Shown: positions 8,432 through 16,786 of the stretch, one piece after another | Numbering within the stretch: the first letter of the stretch is position 1 | How the letters are laid out: every line of letters begins with the position of its first letter | From: Candidatus Dadabacteria bacterium | GTDB taxonomy: Bacteria > Desulfobacterota_D > UBA1144 > Nemesobacterales > Mycalebacteriaceae | Length of the DNA stretch: 36,572 nucleotides | Direction of reading: 5' to 3' | Assembly: GCA_026708565.1 (NCBI GenBank) | Contig: JAPOUR010000039.1 | Location: forward strand, 1 to 36,572 | The notes under the pieces: generated by a model | Databases searched by the model: none | Seen by the model: the letters and a program-made list of their open reading frames with translations, nothing else | What the model was told of the DNA's origin: nothing | Made by a program: the position numbers and the translations under genes

Positions 8432-9463
8432 ATGGCCAGCAAATTAATACTGGACGATGTGCCCGAGCCCGGCTCGGTGCAGGTTATGGACGCCCTCAAT
8501 GCCATGGGCACAAGGCGTTCAATAAGATGGTACGAACCGGACGCTCCGGTTGAAAGATGGAAGATTCAAGCGATGCTTGAGGCTGCAAGGGTGGCTCCTT
8601 CCGCCGGAAACTTCAACGGACAGCGTGCGATTGTGGTTTACCGGGACGAGGACCCTGAAATCTGGGAGTTCATTTCAGACTGGAGTCAGATAACGACCCA
8701 GATGGCTCCCGTGCTTGTCTTCTGGTGCTACGACCTTTCCGGTTACGACACTCAGGGTCAGTCAATACACGACCTTATGAGAACCGGCGCTTTGGACAAA
8801 GCCCACGGCTGGGAATACGACAGGGTTTCCGGTCTGTTCCCGCTTCCGGGTCTGCTTCCCGATGCCGTATTGCACAGGCTCGCGGCGATTGACCTCGGAA
8901 ACGCCATTCAGAACGCGATGATAGCGGCGACCGCTCTCGGTCTCGGCACTTGCCTCAACGGGGCGAGCGGCGGAGCGAGGCGGAACACCAAAGCCAAGTT
9001 CGGCCTTCCGGACACTTACGTGTTCAGTTGGCTGATGACGGTCGGAGTTCCCGCGGAGAAAATGGACGGCGGCGGAGCGCGCGGACGCCCCCCGTTTGAA
9101 AACATGTTCTTTGAGAAGAAGGTCGGGCAGGGTTTCAAAAGAGACCCCAAAGCCGTCAGCCTTCTTGAGAAACTGAACCTGATTCAGCCTTACGGGCCTC
9201 TTCCCGGAAGACTTGAGGAGCTCAACAATCTCACCAAGCGTTTCGGTCTTGGAGACGAGTCTCTTACGGACTGGAAGTTCGCGCCGTCTCAGATGGACGA
9301 CCCCAAGGTTATGGGAGACACCCGTCTTGAGCCGCTGAGCCCCGAAGAGGTGAAGGCGTCCGCCCCGGCTGAGGTCAAAGTTGAATTTGAACTCAAGCCG
9401 ACGGTGAAGAGAGAGGTGCTTGACCAGTACCGCAAGGAGAAAGGAATCGGCGATGCCGACTGA
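8432..9463 (+). CDS. Nitroreductase-family flavoprotein with C-terminal extension
   Basis: This is a 343-aa FMN-dependent nitroreductase-fold protein. RRSIRWYEPDAPVERWKIQAMLEAARVAPSAGNFNGQ (residues about 28-64, in two conserved blocks) is the classic N-terminal FMN-binding region, and the AATALGLGTCLNG block holds the second flavin and dimer region. These enzymes reduce nitro groups, quinones or enones with NAD(P)H. A charged tail of roughly 110 residues after about residue 230 is not part of the core fold, and its role is unknown. The ATG at 8432 is chosen because AGGGGG lies about 8 nt upstream. It is followed after 30 bp by a small ORF and then a terminator, so the two probably form one transcript. 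Confidence 0.85.
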   Translation: MASKLILDDVPEPGSVQVMDALNAMGTRRSIRWYEPDAPVERWKIQAMLEAARVAPSAGNFNGQRAIVVYRDEDPEIWEFISDWSQITTQMAPVLVFWCYDLSGYDTQGQSIHDLMRTGALDKAHGWEYDRVSGLFPLPGLLPDAVLHRLAAIDLGNAIQNAMIAATALGLGTCLNGASGGARRNTKAKFGLPDTYVFSWLMTVGVPAEKMDGGGARGRPPFENMFFEKKVGQGFKRDPKAVSLLEKLNLIQPYGPLPGRLEELNNLTKRFGLGDESLTDWKFAPSQMDDPKVMGDTRLEPLSPEEVKASAPAEVKVEFELKPTVKREVLDQYRKEKGIGDAD

Positions 9464-9493
9464 CCTTGAACAAAAACACGGAGGAAAACAACA

Positions 9494-9691
9494 ATGGCGG
9501 AAGTAACGCTTAACATTCCCGACCCCATCTACAAAATCATTGAGCAGAGGGCAAAGGACACAAACAACCCCAACGGCGCACAAGGCGTAATCATAGCAAA
9601 CCTTGCTCTGATATTCGGCGCGTGCAACTACAAGCCGGAAAAGTGGCTGAAAAACCAGACTGCCACAGACGACTTGTCGCAGCCCTGGTAA
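9494..9691 (+). CDS. Small hypothetical protein (65 aa)
   Basis: I do not recognise this gene. It has a good ribosome site (GGAGG about 9 nt before ATG 9494) and lies between the nitroreductase gene and a strong terminator, so it is likely translated from that transcript. The N-terminus (MAEVTLNIPDPIYKIIEQRAKD) has a beta strand followed by a helix, like the start of ribbon-helix-helix proteins. The rest has a hydrophobic segment (GVIIANLALIFGAC) and ends LSQPW. A role with the nitroreductase is possible but not shown. Confidence 0.6.
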   Translation: MAEVTLNIPDPIYKIIEQRAKDTNNPNGAQGVIIANLALIFGACNYKPEKWLKNQTATDDLSQPW

Positions 9692-9708
9692 GGGGGGAAG
9701 GAAACTTC

Positions 9709-9747
9709 AAAAAAAGGGGGAACGCTCCGGCGTTCCCCCTTTTTTTT
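9709..9747 (+). terminator. Strong rho-independent terminator
   Basis: A perfect 9-bp stem (9716-9724 with 9731-9739, GGGGGAACG/CGTTCCCCC) with a 6-nt loop is followed by eight T. Seven A precede the stem and extend the pairing. It ends the nitroreductase/small-ORF transcript. Confidence 0.95.
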
Positions 9748-9781
9748 GCTTTTGCCCTTTTGTGCGACTAACCTTTGCGTC

Positions 9782-10648
9782 ATGGGACTTGACAGAAATT
9801 TTATCGGCAAACAGTTCGGGCCGCATGCCTGCGCTGTAACTCAAGGCGGCATAGACGCCTATGCTCTTGTAACGGGCGGCGGCGCAAACCCCGCATACGC
9901 AGGAGGGATGGCGCCGCCCTCATATCCGGTTGTTTATGAACTTCCGGTTCTTGAAAAGATCTGGAGCGACCCCGCGCTCAACGGCGGGGAGGAGCAGGCG
10001 AGAAACAATGTGCTGATGCTTGTTCACGGCGACCAGAGGATGGCGTTTCACCGCCCGCTTCGGGCGGGTGATGAGGTGTCTTTCACCGCGCACATTGACG
10101 GGATTGAAGACAAGGGGTCGGGCGAGGTTCTCGCGCTCCGCACTGAGAGCAGGGCGGGGGGGGAGTTGGTCTGTGAATCAAAATGGGGGCTTTTTATTCG
10201 CGGGATTGGAAGCGGAAAGAAGCCCGGCGCGGGCAAAAAGCCGTCCGCGCCGTCCGCAAAACCGGCGGCGGAAAAAGCCGCGCCGGAGGCGGTTTTCAAA
10301 AGCATTGTTGAAATTCCGGCGGATATCACACCCCGCTATGCCGCCGCTTCAAACGACCGCAACCCCATTCATCTTGACGGCGATGTTGCAAAAGCGGCGG
10401 GGTTGAAGGGGGTTGTTGTTCACGGTCTCTGCACTATGTCAACCGTTATGCAGTCGCTCATAGACGGTCATCTCGGCGGAGCGCCGGAGAGGTTGAGAAG
10501 TCTGGCTGTGCGGTTTTCCGCGCCGGTTTACCCCGGAGACACTTTGACCCTTGAGTGCCGCGATGCGGGCGGGGGGGCGGTTTCGTTTGAAGTGGCGGGA
10601 GCGGGGGGAGTGAAGGTTATAAAGGGCGGGCTGGCGGAGTTTGTTTGA
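9782..10648 (+). CDS. Double-hotdog MaoC-like enoyl-CoA hydratase
   Basis: This 288-aa protein has two hotdog halves joined by a Lys/Ala/Pro-rich linker (about residues 150-180). The second half holds YAAASNDRNPIHLD, the hydratase-2 motif with catalytic Asp and His, followed by GVVVHGLCTMS. The first half resembles the FAS1-type N-terminal dehydratase domain and is likely structural. Members hydrate trans-2-enoyl-CoA to (R)-3-hydroxyacyl-CoA. The ATG at 9782 gives the natural N-terminus (MGLDRNFIGKQF); the frame runs back to 9746 but into the preceding terminator. There is no Shine-Dalgarno, and TAACCT ends 7 nt before the ATG, so the mRNA may be leaderless (weak evidence). Its substrate range is unknown. 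Confidence 0.85.
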   Translation: MGLDRNFIGKQFGPHACAVTQGGIDAYALVTGGGANPAYAGGMAPPSYPVVYELPVLEKIWSDPALNGGEEQARNNVLMLVHGDQRMAFHRPLRAGDEVSFTAHIDGIEDKGSGEVLALRTESRAGGELVCESKWGLFIRGIGSGKKPGAGKKPSAPSAKPAAEKAAPEAVFKSIVEIPADITPRYAAASNDRNPIHLDGDVAKAAGLKGVVVHGLCTMSTVMQSLIDGHLGGAPERLRSLAVRFSAPVYPGDTLTLECRDAGGGAVSFEVAGAGGVKVIKGGLAEFV

Positions 10649-10723
10649 GGTGGGAGAGGCGCTCGTAAAGAGGGTGGAAGTGAGATGAAGCAAAGGGTCG
10701 GCAATTCACCTGAAACGCCGATA
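10649..10723. other. Short convergent intergenic region
   Basis: This lies between the MaoC stop and the end of the PIN-toxin gene. I see no hairpin-plus-T terminator for either strand. Confidence 0.5.
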
Positions 10724-11140
10724 TCACCTGAACGGATTCTCTATCGTCAACCGCTCAATCTTTTGGCCGTGTTGCATGTCCTCGCTGTAGAGGGTTTTGC
10801 AACCCAACTCCAATGCGGCGGCGATTATCACGGAATCGTAGAACCCGTAGTTGTAACGAAACTGAATGTCCAGCCCCCGTCGGTAAAGAGACGGCGCTGA
10901 TGTCTCCTGATAAAGAGGCAAGAGCGTCCGTTCAAGCAAATGACCGGCTTCCTCCGGGGAGTAACTGAATTTCTTTGTCGCAACATTAAGTGTTTCCTGT
11001 ATAACTTGCCGACTAATGCAACAATCGCCATAGTCCGTGCCGGAACGGACAAGTTGCTCCGCCTTGGCCGTTTTCTCAGGGTTGTCTGTATCCACAATGT
11101 AAATAACAACATTGGTATCCAGCAGACTTTCAACGCTCAT
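10724..11140 (-). CDS. vapC: PIN-domain toxin (VapC-like ribonuclease)
   Basis: This 138-aa PIN-domain protein should be a metal-dependent RNase toxin. The acidic set is visible: LLDTNVVIY (Asp 8), QETLNV (Glu), YDSVIIAAAL (Asp) and LYSEDMQHG (Asp at the last position). VapC-type toxins cut tRNA or rRNA and are held inactive by the partner antitoxin. The ATG (11138-11140) lies inside the end of the antitoxin gene, an 11-nt overlap, so translation is coupled. The assignment to the family is strong; the RNA target cannot be told. Confidence 0.9.
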   Translation of the reverse strand: MSVESLLDTNVVIYIVDTDNPEKTAKAEQLVRSGTDYGDCCISRQVIQETLNVATKKFSYSPEEAGHLLERTLLPLYQETSAPSLYRRGLDIQFRYNYGFYDSVIIAAALELGCKTLYSEDMQHGQKIERLTIENPFR

Positions 11141-11393
11141 TCATCTCTTCCCGTGTGAATTTCCTGCCACCTGTGGGATGCTTCTTGCGCAATTCTCTGG
11201 CGGTTGCAACGGCCAACTCACCACGGGTCATTCTTTGCGTAGCGCCTTCGCCGCTTTTTGCCTGATTCCGCTTTTGGGCATAGCCCTCAAGCCATTCGCG
11301 GACTTTTGCTTCAAGTGTTGTGTGCTCATCGGCGGCAATCCGGCGAGCCGTTTCAACGAGACGGTCATCTATGTTTAAGGTGATGGTTTTCAT
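11130..11393 (-). CDS. vapB: VapB-like antitoxin
   Basis: This 87-aa protein starts with MKTITLNIDDRLVETARRIA, a ribbon-helix-helix-like DNA-binding N-terminus. It ends with a basic, probably disordered tail (GGRKFTREEMNER) of the kind that wraps the PIN toxin. The ATG at 11393 is preferred to an in-frame TTG 15 nt upstream because GGGG sits 5-9 nt before it. It is first in the pair and overlaps the toxin start. Autoregulation at the promoter just upstream is expected for the family. Confidence 0.82.
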   Translation of the reverse strand: MKTITLNIDDRLVETARRIAADEHTTLEAKVREWLEGYAQKRNQAKSGEGATQRMTRGELAVATARELRKKHPTGGRKFTREEMNER

Positions 11394-11422
11394 GTCAGCC
11401 CCCTGCAAATGTTCATGGAGAT

Positions 11423-11431
11423 ACTATAGCA
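11423..11431 (-). promoter_or_regulatory. Extended -10 promoter of the toxin-antitoxin pair
   Basis: Minus strand TGC-TATAGT (11423-11431) is an extended -10 element. No good -35 lies 17 nt further up, which is common for extended -10 promoters. It is 29 nt before the antitoxin ATG. Confidence 0.5.
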
Positions 11432-11445
11432 CATCTGCGGTCTCA

Positions 11446-12453
11446 TCACCCAACCACCGCCGCTTTGTAATCCTCAATATAAACCTCCGCTTTTCTGCGT
11501 ATCTCCCTGACCCTTTCGGAGCGCAACTCGCGCCTTTTTCCCGCCTCTTTCCAGAGCCGTTTTTCATACGGCGTTTCAGGCGATATCTGCGGGACGGCGG
11601 CCGGTTTGCCGTTTTTGTCTATGTGAACGAAAGACAAAAACGCCGTGCAAGTGTGCCCGCCTTCACCGGTTCGGGGGTTTTCCGAACTTATCCTCACGGC
11701 GGTCTCAAGAGAGGTTTTCCCCGTGTGCGTTATTCCCGCCTTAAGCGTTATGTATTCGCCCTGCCGTATCGGCGAGAAGAAAAACAGATTGTCCAGCGAG
11801 CCGGTTACAAGAGTGCCCCGCGCATGCCGCATTCCTATCAGGGCGGAAGTCTCGTCCGTGTATTTGAGCAACTTGCCCGCAGACATGAAATTGCCGAACG
11901 ATATGTCTTCGGGCATCACCGCCCTCGCAGTCTCAAGGTTCAGGCGCGTGAACTCGGTTTCATCCGCCGTGTTTGAAAGTTGCTGTTTTCGCAGTTTTAA
12001 CTCCCGCAACCGCCGCTCCCTCCGCTCTCCGGCGTTGTCAAAAACCTTTTTCTCCCCGCCGTCCGAGGGAGCGATTTTCTCCCCCACCGGGCGGGGCCTG
12101 CCTTCTCCGTCCACCGCGACAAACGCCAGACGGGACAATGTTACAAACTTCCTCCCGCCGGTCTCAGGGTCTTCGGCGTAAACCCGGACGGCAACCTCAA
12201 GGGACGACCTGCCCGTGAACTCAATCCAACTGTCCAGAACCACTATGTGCCCCACCCGGACGGGGTTCATAAAGTCTATGTTGTCCGCCGCTCCGAGAAC
12301 CGTCAGCCCCTTGGCAAAACGCGCCGAGGTGATGTTTCCCGCAGACATTATCCAGTCCATCAGCCGCCCGCCGTGAAGCGTCCCCTGAGAGTTTGCATGC
12401 TCGCGGGACACGTAACTGACCGCCGCGCTTATGGTGTCTTTGATAGTCCGCAT
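11446..12453 (-). CDS. Tandem-hotdog acyl-CoA thioesterase
   Basis: This 335-aa protein has two hotdog domains like cytosolic acyl-CoA hydrolases (ACOT7/BFIT type), which cleave acyl-CoA to free acid and CoA. The first domain has ANSQGTLHGGRLMDWIMSAG (about 20-39), the typical active-site helix with Asp. The second (about 185-300) has a parallel but degenerate NFMSAGKLLKYTDETSA, so one active site per pair may be lost. A charged Arg/Glu-rich helical segment (about 135-165) links them and another closes the C-terminus. A GGAG lies 9-12 nt before the ATG at 12453. It is divergent from cstA across 70 bp. Confidence 0.88.
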   Translation of the reverse strand: MRTIKDTISAAVSYVSREHANSQGTLHGGRLMDWIMSAGNITSARFAKGLTVLGAADNIDFMNPVRVGHIVVLDSWIEFTGRSSLEVAVRVYAEDPETGGRKFVTLSRLAFVAVDGEGRPRPVGEKIAPSDGGEKKVFDNAGERRERRLRELKLRKQQLSNTADETEFTRLNLETARAVMPEDISFGNFMSAGKLLKYTDETSALIGMRHARGTLVTGSLDNLFFFSPIRQGEYITLKAGITHTGKTSLETAVRISSENPRTGEGGHTCTAFLSFVHIDKNGKPAAVPQISPETPYEKRLWKEAGKRRELRSERVREIRRKAEVYIEDYKAAVVG

Positions 12454-12481
12454 TTGCCCTTGCTCCAGCCCAATGTATCAT
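12454..12481 (+). promoter_or_regulatory. Possible cstA promoter
   Basis: TTGCCC (12454-12459) and TATCAT (12476-12481) are 16 nt apart in the divergent region, about 43 nt before the cstA ATG. This is a moderate match only. Confidence 0.3.
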
Positions 12482-12523
12482 ATCAGCGTTTTCCGGCTTT
12501 CGCCGGGGACGGAGTTTCCAGTT

Positions 12524-14209
12524 ATGAGCGCTTCACTTGTGGCGGTTATCGCCATTGTTCTGTTTTTTGCGGGATACAGATTCTACGCCTCGTTTCTCGC
12601 ATCAAAGGTTTTCAAAATCTCCGATGAGGAAAGAACCCCCGCCCATGAAATGAGAGACGGGGTGGACTATGTGCCCGCGCGCAAAGGGGTCTTGTTCGGG
12701 CATCATTTCTCGTCCATAGCGGGGGCAGCGCCCATAATCGGGCCCGCCATAGCGGTTTTCTGGGGCTGGGTCCCCGCCGTGCTGTGGGTGGTTCTCGGCA
12801 CGATATTCATGGGCGCGGTTCATGACTTCAGCGCTCTTGTCATCTCCGCAAGAAACCGGGGCAGGTCGGTCGGAGACATTGCCGGGCAGATGATAACGCC
12901 CCGCGCGCGGACGCTTTTCCTCATCATCGTTTACTTTCTCATCTTCTTTGTCATAGCCGTTTTCGCCTACGCAATCGCCTCGCTGTTCGTGCGGTTTCCG
13001 GCAAGCGTTCTGCCCGTCAACCTTGAGATTGTGATGGCGCTTGTGCTGGGCTTTATCTTCTACAGAAAGCGGTCGGGCTCAACCGCCGCAACCGCAATCG
13101 CCCACATCCTTCTGCTCGCCGCAATATGGGCGGGAACGCGCTTTCATATATCCGTGCCGGAGGTGATGGGCTCAAGCGAGGTAACGTGGGTTTTCTTCCT
13201 GTTCGCCTACGCGTCTGTCGCGTGCGTTCTTCCGGTGTGGACACTTCTTCAGCCGAGAGACTATCTGAACAGTTTTCAGTTGATTGTGGGCCTCGGACTG
13301 CTGGTCGCGGGCATTATCGCGCTTGACCCGGAGATGGCCGCTCCGGCGTTCAACTCCGCCGCAGTCTCGCACGGCGCGCCCATAGTGCCGTTTCTGTTTG
13401 TTACTATCGCCTGCGGCGCGATAAGCGGGTTTCACGGGCTTGTCTCAAGCGGAACGACCTCAAAGCAGTTGGACAAAATGTCTCACTGCCACCCGATAGG
13501 ATACGGCTGCATGCTGGGGGAGGGGACGCTTGCCATAGTCGCCATCCTCGCCGTGGCGGCGGGTTTCGGCGGAGCGGAGTGGCTTGAGCGTTACGGCACA
13601 TGGGAGGGCGCAAAGGCGGGCGGAATGACCAACTTTGTTCTCGGCGCATCGGTGTTTCTTGAGGGGCTGGGCATTCCCTCAAGTTTCGGGACTACCATCA
13701 TAAGCGTTCTCGTAATCAGTTTTGCCGCCACCTCTCTTGACACGGCGGCGAGAATCCAGCGGCTGATAGTGGGGGAACTCGGCGCGGCATACAAGATAGG
13801 TTTTCTTCAAAACCGCTACGCCGCCACTCTGGTCGCGGTCGCTCCGGCGTTTCTTCTGGCGATGCTGGTTCAAGCCCCCGGCAGGGGGCTCGGTTCGGGC
13901 GGCTTTGTGCTGTGGCCGCTTTTCGGAGCGACAAACCAGCTCATCGCGGGGCTCACCCTGCTGGTCGCCACCATTTACCTTCACAAAACCGGCAGGCCTT
14001 TCATCTATACGCTCGTCCCGATGGTGATAGTCATCCTCGCCGCGGGCGCGTCCGTTGTGTTCAACATAGTCAACTTTTCCGACAGTCTGCTTCTCCGCTC
14101 CCTGTCGGTCTGCATTCTGATACTTACCGTCTGGCTTCTGCTTGAGGCGGTGATGTTTATAAAAAGGAGCAGGGCGGACGCCCCGCTTCAAGGCGGCGGG
14201 ACGGGTTAA
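12524..14209 (+). CDS. cstA: Carbon starvation protein CstA-family transporter
   Basis: This 561-aa integral inner-membrane protein has more than a dozen hydrophobic segments. The CstA signature is clear: an N-terminal helix, DGVDYVPARKGVLFGHHFSSIAG in two conserved blocks (about 48-70), AVHDFSAL, and the ISGFHGLVSSGTTSK region near 320. CstA-type proteins import peptides or pyruvate, mostly when carbon is short. The length is typical of the shorter CstA group. The ATG at 12524 is chosen because GGAG lies about 10 nt upstream and it opens the first membrane helix; the frame is open back to 12431 through the thioesterase start. Its stop shares four bases with the recR stop on the other strand. 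No CRP-like site was recognised. Confidence 0.93.
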   Translation: MSASLVAVIAIVLFFAGYRFYASFLASKVFKISDEERTPAHEMRDGVDYVPARKGVLFGHHFSSIAGAAPIIGPAIAVFWGWVPAVLWVVLGTIFMGAVHDFSALVISARNRGRSVGDIAGQMITPRARTLFLIIVYFLIFFVIAVFAYAIASLFVRFPASVLPVNLEIVMALVLGFIFYRKRSGSTAATAIAHILLLAAIWAGTRFHISVPEVMGSSEVTWVFFLFAYASVACVLPVWTLLQPRDYLNSFQLIVGLGLLVAGIIALDPEMAAPAFNSAAVSHGAPIVPFLFVTIACGAISGFHGLVSSGTTSKQLDKMSHCHPIGYGCMLGEGTLAIVAILAVAAGFGGAEWLERYGTWEGAKAGGMTNFVLGASVFLEGLGIPSSFGTTIISVLVISFAATSLDTAARIQRLIVGELGAAYKIGFLQNRYAATLVAVAPAFLLAMLVQAPGRGLGSGGFVLWPLFGATNQLIAGLTLLVATIYLHKTGRPFIYTLVPMVIVILAAGASVVFNIVNFSDSLLLRSLSVCILILTVWLLLEAVMFIKRSRADAPLQGGGTG

Positions 14210-14832
14210 AAATCCCGCCTGTCCGCAATCGCGTTTTTGAGCGTTACCTGATCAAGGTGCTCAATGTCGCTTCCGGACGGAACGCCGTGAGAGAGGCGCG
14301 AGATTTTTTTAAGGCCGGTTCTGTCCATCCGTTTTTTGAGGATTTCCGCAATAAAGCCGGCGGTCGCCACGCTTTCAACGCGTGAACTCATCGCGAGAAT
14401 CACCTCGGTAATCCCCCTGTCGGTTTGCAGTCTCTTTATAAGTTCGCGCAGTTTCAGGTGTTCGGGTCCCACGCCGTCAATGGGCGAGATAAAGCCGTGC
14501 AAAACGTGATACACGCCCCGGTAGCCGCCGCTTTTTTCTATCGCGATGAGGTCAAGCGGCTGTTCAACCACGCATACGATTGACTGGTCTCTCCTGCCGT
14601 CTCCGCATATGGCGCACCCGCCCGCCGATGAAAAATGAAAGCAGGTTTCACACACCGAAACCGCCTCGCGGGCTGCCGCTATCGCGCCCGAAAGGCGGCG
14701 CGCCCTGTCTGCGGACGCCTTGAAAACAATATGAAACGCAAGGCGCACGGCGTTTTTTTCGCCTATGCCCGGCAATGCCGCGAGTTCGGCGACAAGGTTT
14801 CTCATCTCCGGGGGAAGCCCTGAGGAGTCCAT
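14206..14832 (-). CDS. recR: Recombination mediator RecR
   Basis: RecR, with RecF and RecO, loads RecA on gapped DNA. The 208-aa chain has the helix-hairpin-helix (about 10-35, LAALPGIGEKNAVRLAF) and a four-Cys zinc finger (C61, C64, C73, C76). The Toprim domain starts IVCVVEQPLDLIAIE, and the C-terminus has the normal GSDIEHLDQVTLKNAI block. It starts 3 nt after ybaB in the conserved dnaX-ybaB-recR order. Confidence 0.97.
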   Translation of the reverse strand: MDSSGLPPEMRNLVAELAALPGIGEKNAVRLAFHIVFKASADRARRLSGAIAAAREAVSVCETCFHFSSAGGCAICGDGRRDQSIVCVVEQPLDLIAIEKSGGYRGVYHVLHGFISPIDGVGPEHLKLRELIKRLQTDRGITEVILAMSSRVESVATAGFIAEILKKRMDRTGLKKISRLSHGVPSGSDIEHLDQVTLKNAIADRRDF

Positions 14833-14835
14833 TTT

Positions 14836-15159
14836 CTAAAGAAGCCCCGGCGGGAGTCCCATGCCGCCGGTAACCTTGGAGATTTCGTCTTTCATTATCT
14901 TTCTTCCGCGTGAGAGCGCCTCGTTTGCCGCCGCGCATACGAGGTCTTCAAGCATCTCCGCGTCATCCGGCGACACCGCCGAGGGGTCTATTTTGACGGA
15001 GATTATTTCCCCCTTCGCCTTTGCGGTTACGGTTACCATTCCCCCGCCCGATGACGCCTCAACCACCGTTTCGCCCGCATCATTCTTAATCCTGTCCATG
15101 TCGGACTTGAGTTTTTCCGCCTGTTTAATGAGGTCTTTCAACCCGCCGTCAAATTTCAT
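14836..15159 (-). CDS. ybaB: YbaB/EbfC nucleoid-associated protein
   Basis: This 107-aa protein of the YbaB/EbfC family is a small dimeric DNA-binding protein. The N-terminal helix (LKDLIKQAEKLKSDMDRI) leads to the conserved middle GGGMVTVTAKAKGEIISVKIDP and the helical C-terminus. The family coats DNA and is nearly always found between dnaX and recR, as here. Its ATG overlaps the dnaX stop by four bases (ATGA). Confidence 0.95.
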   Translation of the reverse strand: MKFDGGLKDLIKQAEKLKSDMDRIKNDAGETVVEASSGGGMVTVTAKAKGEIISVKIDPSAVSPDDAEMLEDLVCAAANEALSRGRKIMKDEISKVTGGMGLPPGLL

Positions 15160-16772
15160 TTTGCTCTCCTTGTTTCAAGTGTTTTTATTCTTCCGTCAAA
15201 CATCTCAAGGGCGTGCCGGACTATGGGCTCTTCGCTTATGTCTTTGGGGGCGGCGGCCCCGTTTGCCTGAGCGTCCGTGTGGGCAATCTCTGCCTTGCAG
15301 CCGAAAAACTGCTCCGCCGCCGCAAGAAAATCCTTCTTTTTGCCGCCGTCTGAAAGCATCTGGTCCATCACGCTTTTCTTTGGAATTCCTATTGCGGCGA
15401 CCGAGTTTTCAAGCGTGATTTCGCACTTTGAAACCATGCTCGCCATATATCCGAAGTCTTTCTCGCCGGACTTGAGAAAGTTTGAAAATTCCTCCGCCGT
15501 TTTCCCCCCCTTGCCGGCGCGGGTCTCCGCGGGCGCCGCGCTTCCGTTGCTCTCCGGGGTTTCCCTCAGGGCTGTTGCTCTCTTTTTCGGGGCGGGGGCG
15601 CTTGAGTATTCCGCTGTTCCGCCTCCGGCCAGTTTTTCAAGCCGCCGCATAATGTCATCCAGAGGGACGGCTTTTTCCACCGCGCACAGTTTCAGCGCCA
15701 TCGCCTCCGCCGCCATTTCGGGATAAAACGACCTGCCCACCCGCTCGCATGCGTCTATGGCTATGTCAAAAAGCATCTCAAGGCTTTCCGGGGAACTGTC
15801 CGCCGCCGCAGACAGCAGAAACTCCGCCCTTTCGGGGGCTATGTCGGGGACGGCTCCCGCGCCGCCGATCTTGAGGACGGTCGCCGTCCTCAGCAGGGAC
15901 GTTATGCCTTCGGCAAACTTTGCCGGGCTTGTTCCCTTGTCAAGCGCTTTTCCGAGCGTCTCAAATCCCTTTGCGGGGTCGCGTTTCATCACCGCTTCAA
16001 ACATTTCGTCCATCAGATTCGCGTCAACAAAGCCCAGAAGCGCCATCGCCTCGCCGTGGTCTATTTCCGCCCCGAATGTGGCGGCGAGCTGGTCAAGAAG
16101 GCTCAGGGCGTCCCGCACGCTCCCGTCCGCCTCAAGGGCTATGGTGGAGACGGTTTCGGGCTCAACTTTGATGTCCTGCCCCTTTGCCGCCGCCTCAAGG
16201 GCGGCGCTTATGTCCGGGGTGGAGACTTTTCTGAAGTCGTAACGCTGGCAGCGGGAGAGGATGGTCGCCGGGATTTTGTGCGGTTCGGTGGTTGCCAGAA
16301 TGAAAAGGACATGCGCGGGCGGTTCTTCAAGCGTTTTGAGCAGGGCGTTGAACGCCGCCTGAGAGAGCATGTGCGCCTCGTCTATGATGTATATCTTGGT
16401 TTTGCCCGATGCGGTTGTGTAGCGGGCTTTTTCTATGATGTCGCGCACGTCGTTGACGCTTGTGTGCGAGGCGGCGTCCATTTCCTGAACTTCCACGGCT
16501 CGCCCTTCGGATATCAGCGAGCATGATTCGCACGGATTGTCCGCGCCGCAGGGTCTTTTTTCGGGGGAGGGGTTTTCGCAGTTGACGGTTTTTGCCACTA
16601 TCCTTGCGGTGGAGGTTTTCCCGACCCCTCTGGGCCCCGTAAACAGAAGGGCGTGCGCGAGTTTTTCCGACCTTGCCGCGTTGCAGAGCGCCTTGACGAT
16701 ATAGCCCTGCCCGATGACCTCATCAAAGGTCCGGGGCCTCAGCTTTCTCGCAAGAACCACATATGAAGACAT
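15156..16772 (-). CDS. dnaX: DNA polymerase III subunit gamma/tau
   Basis: This is the clamp-loader ATPase of the replisome (538 aa). Walker A is GPRGVGKT at 46-53. The zinc Cys are at 65, 75, 81 and 84, DEAH is at 131-134, and the sensor SRC motif is in ILSRCQRYDF. After the lid and collar domains (to about residue 370) comes a low-complexity Ala/Lys/Pro linker and a tau-like tail. I see no strong slippery site with an early stop for a short gamma form. The ATG lies 14 nt after the 3' end of the 4.5S RNA, without a clear Shine-Dalgarno. Confidence 0.97.
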   Translation of the reverse strand: MSSYVVLARKLRPRTFDEVIGQGYIVKALCNAARSEKLAHALLFTGPRGVGKTSTARIVAKTVNCENPSPEKRPCGADNPCESCSLISEGRAVEVQEMDAASHTSVNDVRDIIEKARYTTASGKTKIYIIDEAHMLSQAAFNALLKTLEEPPAHVLFILATTEPHKIPATILSRCQRYDFRKVSTPDISAALEAAAKGQDIKVEPETVSTIALEADGSVRDALSLLDQLAATFGAEIDHGEAMALLGFVDANLMDEMFEAVMKRDPAKGFETLGKALDKGTSPAKFAEGITSLLRTATVLKIGGAGAVPDIAPERAEFLLSAAADSSPESLEMLFDIAIDACERVGRSFYPEMAAEAMALKLCAVEKAVPLDDIMRRLEKLAGGGTAEYSSAPAPKKRATALRETPESNGSAAPAETRAGKGGKTAEEFSNFLKSGEKDFGYMASMVSKCEITLENSVAAIGIPKKSVMDQMLSDGGKKKDFLAAAEQFFGCKAEIAHTDAQANGAAAPKDISEEPIVRHALEMFDGRIKTLETRRAK

Positions 16773-16786
16773 TTCAAACCAGATTC

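Noticed and set aside
8762-9583. 273-aa minus-strand ORF
   Set aside because: It is a shadow of the nitroreductase gene and crosses into the next small gene.
15590-15610. Slippery AAAAAG in dnaX as a programmed frameshift
   Set aside because: The heptamer is G-AAA-AAG, not A-AAA-AAG, and the -1 frame runs on for dozens of codons before a stop, so no typical short gamma product results.
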